Source: GWB1-37-8 sp964603935 (lineage in GTDB: Bacteria; Patescibacteriota; Microgenomatia; Levybacterales; UBA12049). From it: a stretch of DNA of 38,609 nucleotides. The translations under genes and the position numbers were made by a program. The stretch is taken from contig CAZRWL010000010.1 of assembly GCA_964603935.1 (NCBI GenBank), positions 1-38,609 of the forward strand, read 5' to 3'. Below the pieces are notes generated by a model. That model saw only the letters and a program-made list of their open reading frames with translations. It searched no databases and was not told where the DNA came from. This document shows positions 15,526 through 21,022 of the stretch, in pieces. Positions within the stretch are counted from its first letter, which is position 1; each line of letters starts with the position of its first letter.

Positions 15526-15975
15526 ATGGAAAAGCCACAGGAACAGCCAAGAAGTCCGGAGCAGAAAAAAAAATCCCTTAGGGTGATTTATATTGAGGAT
15601 GAGGCTAGTTTTAGAGAATTGACAGAGAAAGAATTTAAAAAAAACCCAGATGTAAATATCACATCTTTTTCTTCGACAGAAGACGCGATGGATTACTTGA
15701 TGAAATTGAAAGAGAGAAACCAAGCCCTGCCTGACGTGATTGTTTCGGACAATGATTTGGGGGCAGGCAGGAGAAAGGGAGGGGAGTTTGCGGTATTTCT
15801 CAAAAAGCAGGGGTTTAAGATTCCATTCGTGTTGTTTGCCGGCAGTTCTTCGATAATGGATACTCTTTTAAGCAACTCAAAAGAAGACCTTGAAGGGCAA
15901 GGTTTGATAGGAGCGGTAAATAAGAATAATATAACTAGTTTGGTAGAAGTTCTTAAAGGTGTAAAAAGTACATGA
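15526..15975 (+). CDS. Single-domain response regulator (receiver)
   Basis: A CheY-like receiver of 149 residues. RVIYIEDEASFREL carries the acidic metal-binding pair, DVIVSDNDLG the phospho-accepting aspartate (middle D after VVS), VLFAGSS the conserved hydroxyl residue, and AVNKNN the conserved lysine. No output domain is fused. The -10 TACAAT (15514-15519) with an upstream TG stands six bases before the ATG. The stop overlaps the ATG of the DNA ligase as ATGA, so the two are coupled. The adjacent divergent DHp-like protein is the obvious candidate partner. Confidence 0.85.
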   Translation: MEKPQEQPRSPEQKKKSLRVIYIEDEASFRELTEKEFKKNPDVNITSFSSTEDAMDYLMKLKERNQALPDVIVSDNDLGAGRRKGGEFAVFLKKQGFKIPFVLFAGSSSIMDTLLSNSKEDLEGQGLIGAVNKNNITSLVEVLKGVKST

Positions 15976-18812
15976 TTTTTAGCGAACTTTGTAAATATTT
16001 TGAAAAATTGGAATCTACTTCTTCAAGACTTGCTTTGATAGATATTTTAGCGGATTTGCTTCAGCATTCTTCCAAAGACGAAATTGAAAAAATCGTTTAT
16101 CTGACGCAGGGGAGAATTGCGCCATTTTTTGAGGCTACGGAAATCGGAATGGCGGAAAAACAAGTCGCAGGCGCGATTGCGGCAGGTTTTGGAATTGAAC
16201 GTGAGGAAGTATTGAAACTTTATGCAAAGCTAGGAGATATGGGGAGCGTCGCTGAAAAGTTGGCGGGTCCTGTCAGAAGTTTCCCTCCAACCTTCGCTAA
16301 AGCTACGGCTGGCAAGCCCGCTGATTCTAGCGTTGCTTTGCCCCTCGAAGCTTCCAAGCGAAGTGGGGTCGGGAGCCCTTCCTCTTCTGCCACCCGCCAT
16401 CCTATTTCCGTAGCAGAGGTGTTTGACGTTTTAACGAAAATTGCCAAGACCAGCGGAGAGGGGACGGTTGAAAAAAGGCAAACGTTGTTGTCGGATTTAC
16501 TTACGAAAATGGATTCTTTGTCTGCGAAATTTTTGGTGCGGATTCCTCTGGGAAATCTGCGTTTGGGAATTGGCGACCCAACAATTTTGGATGGTTTGGC
16601 TTTAGCAAAATTAGGGGACAAGAATAAAAGGAAATTGCTGGAAGGCGCATACAACAGGACTTCAGATTTGGGTTTGATAGCCAAAACATTGTGGTTTGAG
16701 GGTTTGCCAGCTGTTGAGAAATTAAAAGTAATGGTTGGAAAGCCCATCAGAAGCGAGCTTTGCGAAAGGCTGCCTAACCCGCAAAAAGTCATTGAGAAAA
16801 TGAAAGCGGTTGATGCTCAGATGAAATACGATGGGTTTCGCTGCGTTACGGGATATACGCCTGTGTATATAAAAGATAAGGGCATAACTACAATAAGAGA
16901 TATAAAAATTGGAGACTTAGTTCTTACGAAAACAGGTGCGTTTAAAAAAGTATTAGCGAAAAAGAAAAGAACTATACGTAAGGGGGAAAAATTATTTAGA
17001 TTTCAAACATATTTAGGCGAAGAGGTCAAAATTTCCGAGGGACATCCGCTTCTCTGTTTTGTTAATAATAATGAGGCATGGAGAAGTATTGAAGAAATTA
17101 AGTCAGGAGATGAGGTTGTTTTTCCATTACCAAAGTTTTACCCCAACAATCTTTCTGCTCCTGAAAAGCTAGAGCTTCAAACAACATCAGGGTACAAAAA
17201 AACATTTCAATTAGACGAAAACTTCTATCGATTTTTGGGATTTTGGATAGGCGATGGATTTACTAATGATTTTCATAATACAGAAAGAGTTGGAATAGTA
17301 TTCAACGCAAAGACAGAGTTGCAATTAGCTGATGAATATGAAGAAATAATCAGAGAAAACTTACAAATAACTAATCTAACTAGATATAAACATAATGGTG
17401 GTTTAAGTCTTTATTGGAGAGACGAACCTTTAAAGCATTGGCTGTCGTCATACTTTAGGAGAGAATGGGCTGGAAAAATGCTGCCGGCATGGTTTTCTCA
17501 TGTAGAAAAGGAGAAATTCCAAAAGTTTTTGCAAGGCTGGATAGAATCCGATGGATACACAGATAAATATGGAACAACGAGAATTACCACAAAAGAACGG
17601 GATTTGGCGGCATTTGCTCAGCTGATAGCATTGTCTTTGGGAATTATAATAGGATTACATTACGTAAGAATAAAAAATAAGACATACTATAATTTAATAG
17701 TTCCCAAAACTAACAATAAGGCAAGAATTGAGAAGGACAGGCTTATCGTAAAGGTATTAAGAAATATTCAAATAAAGAAAAGGGATCCGCGTATTCAGCT
17801 ATATGATTTACAGATCGCAGATGACGAAAGTTTTTGCATACCGATGGCGACCTTGCATAATTGCCAGATACACAAAGACGGCGATAAAGTTTCTATGTTC
17901 TCAAGAAATTTGGAAAACATGACGCACATGTTTCCGGAATTAAGCAAAGCAGCCCTTCTTCAGGTAAAAGCCAAAACAGCGATTTTGGATACGGAAGCTT
18001 TAGCTTACAATCCGGATTCCGAAGAGTTTCTGCCTTTCCAGGAGACAACGAAAAGAAGAAGGAAGCACGGCATAGAAAATATGGCGGCAAAACTCCCCTT
18101 GAAGGCTTTTGTTTTTGATATTTTGTACAGAGACGGAGAATCTTTAATCGATATGCCTCTAAGGGAGAGATTAAAAATCCTTGCGGAAACAATCAGGGAA
18201 GATGGCGTCTTGATTGCTTCTCAAACTCAGGAAATTTCAGATCCTCAAAAACTTCAAATAATGCTTGATGATGCAATTTCCAAAGGACTTGAGGGGGTGG
18301 TGGTTAAAAAAATCGACTCGTTGTACGAAGCAGGAGGCAGAAATTTTAACTGGGTGAAGCTCAAAAGACATTCTTCGGGAGAATTGCAGGACACAATTGA
18401 CTGTGTGATTTTGGGTTATATTTTTGGGAAAGGAAAAAGGACTGCTTTTGGCGCAGGAGCATTATTAGTTGGGATTTACGATGATAAAAAAGATGAATTT
18501 GTTACGGTTTCAAAAATAGGAACAGGATTAACAGACGAGGAGTGGCGGGAAATTCATAAAAGAGCGGATAAAATTAAAGTGGATCGCAAGCCGGCAAGAG
18601 TTAATTCCGCGATTACTCCTTCTGTTTGGATCAGACCGGAAATTGTAATTGAAGTTTTGGCTGATGAGATAACTGTTAGCCCGCTTCACACTGCCCATTA
18701 CGCGCTTCGTTTTCCCCGCCTTGTTTCTTTCAGAGGCGCGGACAAAAAACCCGAGGACGCAACTTCAGTTAAAGAGCTAATAGAGATGTACCAACAGCAA
18801 GGCCACAATTAG
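15972..18812 (+). CDS. lig: ATP-dependent DNA ligase (archaeal-type) interrupted by an intein
   Basis: Seals DNA nicks using ATP. After splicing the ligase would be 606 residues, a normal size for the archaeal/eukaryotic Lig1-like group. The N-terminal DNA-binding domain (residues 1-200) is followed by motif I MKYDGFR (lysine 285 is AMP-accepting), then after the intein QIHKDGDKVSMFSRN, motif III ILDTEALAYN, motif IV EGVVVKK and motif V WVKLKR, with an OB-fold C-terminus. The intein (residues 291-630) lies exactly after the arginine of KxDGxR. A palindromic element adds about 30 residues near 105-136 in the N-domain. The start overlaps the receiver stop as ATGA. Bacteria normally rely on NAD-dependent LigA, which is not in this window. 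Confidence 0.93.
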   Translation: MIFSELCKYFEKLESTSSRLALIDILADLLQHSSKDEIEKIVYLTQGRIAPFFEATEIGMAEKQVAGAIAAGFGIEREEVLKLYAKLGDMGSVAEKLAGPVRSFPPTFAKATAGKPADSSVALPLEASKRSGVGSPSSSATRHPISVAEVFDVLTKIAKTSGEGTVEKRQTLLSDLLTKMDSLSAKFLVRIPLGNLRLGIGDPTILDGLALAKLGDKNKRKLLEGAYNRTSDLGLIAKTLWFEGLPAVEKLKVMVGKPIRSELCERLPNPQKVIEKMKAVDAQMKYDGFRCVTGYTPVYIKDKGITTIRDIKIGDLVLTKTGAFKKVLAKKKRTIRKGEKLFRFQTYLGEEVKISEGHPLLCFVNNNEAWRSIEEIKSGDEVVFPLPKFYPNNLSAPEKLELQTTSGYKKTFQLDENFYRFLGFWIGDGFTNDFHNTERVGIVFNAKTELQLADEYEEIIRENLQITNLTRYKHNGGLSLYWRDEPLKHWLSSYFRREWAGKMLPAWFSHVEKEKFQKFLQGWIESDGYTDKYGTTRITTKERDLAAFAQLIALSLGIIIGLHYVRIKNKTYYNLIVPKTNNKARIEKDRLIVKVLRNIQIKKRDPRIQLYDLQIADDESFCIPMATLHNCQIHKDGDKVSMFSRNLENMTHMFPELSKAALLQVKAKTAILDTEALAYNPDSEEFLPFQETTKRRRKHGIENMAAKLPLKAFVFDILYRDGESLIDMPLRERLKILAETIREDGVLIASQTQEISDPQKLQIMLDDAISKGLEGVVVKKIDSLYEAGGRNFNWVKLKRHSSGELQDTIDCVILGYIFGKGKRTAFGAGALLVGIYDDKKDEFVTVSKIGTGLTDEEWREIHKRADKIKVDRKPARVNSAITPSVWIRPEIVIEVLADEITVSPLHTAHYALRFPRLVSFRGADKKPEDATSVKELIEMYQQQGHN
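16285..16380 (+). repeat. In-frame palindromic insertion in the ligase N-domain
   Basis: CCTTCGCTAAAGCTACGG (16291-16308) codes TFAKATAG, and CCCCTCGAAGC...GCGAAGTGGGG (16341-16368) is a near-perfect inverted repeat coding PLEASKRSG. The first part matches 21231-21250 in EndoQ in the same frame; the second matches the riboswitch arm at 726-749. The stretch separates KLAGPVRS from the conserved helix VAEVFDVLTKIAK and is absent from typical ligases. Confidence 0.8.
16842..17861 (+). mobile_element. LAGLIDADG-type intein in the DNA ligase
   Basis: 340 residues. Splice signals: first residue Cys (CVTGYTPVYI), block B ISEGHPLL with the conserved His, C-terminal IPMATLHN ending His-Asn, and +1 residue Cys in the host. 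The endonuclease region has the two DOD-like motifs, LGFWIGDG (about intein residue 133) and LQGWIESDG (about 232), so a homing endonuclease is probably active or recently active; both have the acidic residue. Insertion after KYDGFR puts the break inside the nucleotide-binding site, so ligation would need splicing. Base composition is slightly more AT-rich than the host gene by eye. Confidence 0.93.
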
Positions 18813-18828
18813 CTTGCATAATTGTGGC
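18802..18828 (+). other. Perfect hairpin overlapping the ligase stop codon
   Basis: GCCACAATTA (18802-18811) pairs perfectly with TAATTGTGGC (18819-18828) around a seven-base loop; the ligase TAG lies at the stem-loop boundary. It is followed by AGGGGAAGAAATA and not by T residues, so termination is uncertain. A second hairpin GGATGGA / TCCATCC (18870-18876 / 18885-18891) lies before the next promoter. Confidence 0.55.
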
Positions 18829-18897
18829 AGGGGAAGAAATAGGCTTTCGGGAAAATTTATTTAGAAAAAGGATGGAGCGAAGAGTCCATCCCAAAAT

Positions 18898-18927
18898 TTG
18901 ACAAGATGTCTAGGTTCTGGATATAAT
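18898..18927 (+). promoter_or_regulatory. Consensus promoter TTGACA-18-TATAAT
   Basis: TTGACA at 18898-18903, an 18-base spacer, TATAAT at 18922-18927, then ATTTAT and the ATG at 18934. One of the best promoters in the window; the six-base gap implies a leaderless mRNA. Confidence 0.8.
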
Positions 18928-18933
18928 ATTTAT

Positions 18934-19158
18934 ATGGTAATGGATAGGTTGGAAGCTGCCCTAAATTTGCCAGAGAATAGCAGTCATAAAAAGCAGGCTA
19001 TTATAAAAGCTGTAAAAACCATTTTGGAAAATGCTGAAATAGCGGATCCTGGAATGCCCGTTAAAGCGACACCTAGTACGCCAACCCCATCAATTTCACA
19101 AAAACCACCAGAAGAAAATGGATCCCCATCTCGTTATGATGTCCGCGTCTGGCATTAA
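18934..19158 (+). CDS. Small hypothetical protein
   Basis: 74 residues: a short helical N-half MVMDRLEAALNLPENSSHKKQAI and a proline-, serine- and threonine-rich C-half ending SRYDVRVWH. ATG at 18934 is chosen from the promoter just upstream; a TTG at 18898 would lie in the -35 box. No family recognised. It sits between the direct repeats at 18829 and 19259 and may be part of a transferred segment. Confidence 0.5.
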   Translation: MVMDRLEAALNLPENSSHKKQAIIKAVKTILENAEIADPGMPVKATPSTPTPSISQKPPEENGSPSRYDVRVWH

Positions 19159-19276
19159 CGGGTCTTTTGAGGAAATAAAAAAAATTAAATCTTTTAACCC
19201 TCTGCCATCCTTTTCATCTAGATATTAACATTATGGTAGAATGATTGAATTGCGGGATCAGGGGAAGAAATAAGTA

Positions 19277-19306
19277 TTGACAAAATGTAAGACAATGTAT
19301 TACAAT
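19277..19306 (+). promoter_or_regulatory. Promoter TTGACA-18-TACAAT before the toxin-antitoxin pair
   Basis: TTGACA (19277-19282) and TACAAT (19301-19306) are separated by 18 bases. The -10 covers the ATG at 19305, so that ATG could not be on the mRNA if this promoter is used. An earlier TATGGTAGAAT near 19231-19241 may be a second start point. Confidence 0.6.
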
Positions 19307-19340
19307 GAGTAAGTTAGGGAAATTTAAAATAGAGTGTTTA

Positions 19341-19643
19341 ATGGTTGAGGAGGATCGTCCTTTTCATATATCAAAACATAAGTTAACGATAGAAGATGTT
19401 TTAGAAGTAATTTCAGGAGATTATGTATATATTAAAGCAAAACACGGCCGTTGGCAACTTATCGGCAGGACAAAAAAGCATCTTTTTCTTACAATTATTT
19501 TAGGGAAACGTCCAGAGAAAAATACATATGGATTGGTAACAGCGCGACCGGCAAGTAGAAAAGAGAGAAGTTTTTACAATGAGTTTACATTCCAATTAGA
19601 AGATGAGGATAATGAAAATGAAAGCAAACAAAATAAAAATTAA
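19341..19643 (+). CDS. BrnT-like toxin (RelE-like ribonuclease fold)
   Basis: 100 residues from ATG 19341; ATG 19305 would add 12 residues but overlaps the -10 box, so the downstream start is preferred with moderate certainty. HISKHKLTIEDVLEVISGDYVYI, then GRWQLIGRTKKHLFLTIIL and TARPASRKERSFYNEF follow the BrnT plan: a KH motif, an acidic turn, a beta-sheet core, and a final R.ASxxERxxY motif. BrnT toxins cleave RNA and are neutralised by the ribbon-helix-helix protein BrnA coded next. The following gene overlaps its 3' end by about 26 bases, as in many such pairs. Confidence 0.68.
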   Translation: MVEEDRPFHISKHKLTIEDVLEVISGDYVYIKAKHGRWQLIGRTKKHLFLTIILGKRPEKNTYGLVTARPASRKERSFYNEFTFQLEDEDNENESKQNKN

Positions 19644-19908
19644 AAAAGTAAAAAAAGAAGCAGTTAGCCCAATTCCTCCATTTAAAACATTGGAAGAAGA
19701 GGCAAACTATTGGGATACACATTCCATAACTGATGATGTAAACGATGGAAGCTTAATTGGTTTTCATCAAGCAAATAAGAATCGGACATTAACTATCCGT
19801 TTCAGCGATAAGGTTTTACAATCATTACGCGAACAGGCTTTCAAATTGGGGATTGGACCAACGACTCTTGCCCGCATGTGGCTCATGGAAAAACTAAGTA
19901 ACTCTTAA
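19618..19908 (+). CDS. BrnA/CopG-like antitoxin
   Basis: 96 residues. A lysine-rich start is followed by FKTLEEEANYWDTHSITDD, a segment typical of BrnA/CopG-type antitoxins, and a C-terminal ribbon-helix-helix LTIRFSDKVLQSLREQAFKLGIGPTTLARMWLMEKL that should bind the operon operator as a dimer. Three ATG codons are possible (19603, 19612, 19618); 19618 is chosen because GAGG at 19605-19608 is at a good distance. It overlaps the toxin gene. Confidence 0.7.
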   Translation: MKANKIKIKKVKKEAVSPIPPFKTLEEEANYWDTHSITDDVNDGSLIGFHQANKNRTLTIRFSDKVLQSLREQAFKLGIGPTTLARMWLMEKLSNS

Positions 19909-19918
19909 ATTTTGCCTA

Positions 19919-19978
19919 TTGCATAGATTTACATAGATTTGCTATAATTTGCATAGATTTACTTGCTTATCTATGCAA
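19919..19978 (+). promoter_or_regulatory. Promoter with CATAGATTT repeat operator
   Basis: CATAGATTT occurs three times in direct orientation (19922-19930, 19932-19940, 19952-19960), twice within TTGCATAGATTTAC (19919-19932, 19949-19962), and the inverted TATGCAA lies at 19973-19979 over the start codon. The -10 TATAAT (19943-19948) lies between copies; TTGCAT (19919-19924) could be the -35 at 18 bases. The repeats cover -35 to the start of the HTH gene, so self-regulation by that protein is likely. Confidence 0.65.
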
Positions 19979-20707
19979 AACAAACTCATATCAATAGGAA
20001 AGACAGCAAAATTGCTTGGTGTCTCAATCGATACATTGAGAAGATGGGATACGGCAGGGCGTTTGCAGTCTACTCGCAGCGCTCCGCGCGGACATAGGTA
20101 TTATCTCCAGTCAGATATAGAACAATATTTACAGGATGCGGATGTTGCAGCTTATAATTGGGCGGAAAATCTTCAAGCAATTGAACCTGAACGGGACGTT
20201 TACTGCCAAACGCGTGATGTTTTTCAAGGACGGCTCGAACAATTCCAATCAAAGCTAAGTCGTACCTTTCCAATTGGAATAGTCTCGCTTATTACTGCTG
20301 CTGCCGGGGAGATTGGCAATAATTCCTACGACCATAACTTAGGCAATTGGTCTGATATTCCAGGTATTTTTTTCTCATATTCTATGAGAAGCAGAAGAGT
20401 TGTGCTGGCGGATCGCGGTCAAGGTATTCTTACTACTCTCAAGCGAATACGCCCAGAGTTAGTCAATGCGCAGGAGGCATTAAAAGTAGCGTTTACGGAA
20501 ACAATCTCCGGTCGGTTTCCGGAGGCGCGAGGAAATGGATTAAAGTTTGTTAAGTCAATTATTATCAGTAATCCATTTTCGCTCTATTTTCAAACGGGCG
20601 ATGCTTGTTTGCATCTAAAACAACACGACAGAGATGTTGTGATACAGCAAGCAAAGACATCAATCAAAGGCTGTTTTGCTATAATAGGATTTGAGGATTT
20701 ATCATGA
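19973..20707 (+). CDS. MerR-like HTH fused to a GHKL ATPase-like domain
   Basis: 244 residues. Residues about 4-52 (ISIGKTAKLLGVSIDTLRRWDTAG...HRYYLQSDIEQYL) are a MerR/excisionase-type helix-turn-helix. The rest has the ATP-binding boxes of the GHKL fold: N box GEIGNNSYDHN, G1 box ADRGQGI and G2 box ARGNGL, as in histidine kinases and anti-sigma factors, but no phospho-accepting histidine domain. The stop overlaps the STAS-like gene as ATGA. ATG 19973 begins the HTH; the frame is open upstream through the operator. This looks like a partner-switch regulator with its own DNA-binding domain: the GHKL part would sense or modify the STAS partner and control DNA binding. The mechanism is inferred. 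Confidence 0.8.
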   Translation: MQNKLISIGKTAKLLGVSIDTLRRWDTAGRLQSTRSAPRGHRYYLQSDIEQYLQDADVAAYNWAENLQAIEPERDVYCQTRDVFQGRLEQFQSKLSRTFPIGIVSLITAAAGEIGNNSYDHNLGNWSDIPGIFFSYSMRSRRVVLADRGQGILTTLKRIRPELVNAQEALKVAFTETISGRFPEARGNGLKFVKSIIISNPFSLYFQTGDACLHLKQHDRDVVIQQAKTSIKGCFAIIGFEDLS

Positions 20708-20970
20708 TCATTCAGCTTAAAAAATTTGGCATCACATTGGTATCGCGTCCTTCAGGGAAAGAAGCCTGGCTGGCGTTTCAACCGGTGTTAAACGAAATTT
20801 CCAAAGACGAAAAAATCATAGTTGATTTTGATGGCGTAGTTGTGTTGACTCCTTCATGGGCAGATGAATTTTTTACACCGCTTTATAAACGATTTAACGG
20901 TAAAGTAAAACTACACAATGCGGATAACCCTTCTGTTGCTGCAACGCTGGCAATACTTGCTAAGCAATAA
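20704..20970 (+). CDS. STAS-like protein (DUF4325 type)
   Basis: 88 residues, alpha/beta, with KIIVDFDGVVVLTPSWADEFFTPLY and KVKLHNADNPSVAATLAILAK, the pattern I associate with STAS-like DUF4325 proteins. In classical STAS partners (SpoIIAA type) a serine is phosphorylated by a GHKL kinase; here a serine and threonine lie at TPSWADEF in the matching place. The ATGA overlap with the HTH-GHKL gene argues that the two products act together in a fixed ratio. Confidence 0.75.
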   Translation: MIIQLKKFGITLVSRPSGKEAWLAFQPVLNEISKDEKIIVDFDGVVVLTPSWADEFFTPLYKRFNGKVKLHNADNPSVAATLAILAKQ

Positions 20971-21010
20971 AAGATTTGGCATTTGGGCGTATAGCTGTGG
21001 AAGAATGTGT

Positions 21011-21016
21011 TAGAAT
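21011..21016 (+). promoter_or_regulatory. -10 box of the EndoQ gene
   Basis: TGTGTTAGAAT has an upstream TG and the hexamer TAGAAT (21011-21016), followed by six bases and the ATG at 21023; leaderless type. Confidence 0.6.
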
Positions 21017-21022
21017 AACCTC

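Larger units (their letters stand above)
18829..19271. repeat. Direct repeat pair AGGGGAAGAAATA
   Basis: The 13 bases AGGGGAAGAAATA at 18829-18841 recur at 19259-19271, and the bases before them are also similar (AATTGTGGC versus AATTGCGGGATC). They flank a 0.4-kb segment with one small gene. They may be remnants of a duplication or a site flanking an insertion. Confidence 0.4.

Noticed and set aside
14857..15723. Long N-terminal extension of the DHp-like protein to 15723
   Set aside because: The extension is hydrophobic nonsense antisense to the receiver gene; MADSTV at 15483 fits the promoter.
16220..16792. 190-codon frame antisense to the ligase
   Set aside because: Lies wholly within the conserved ligase coding region and has no motif or promoter.
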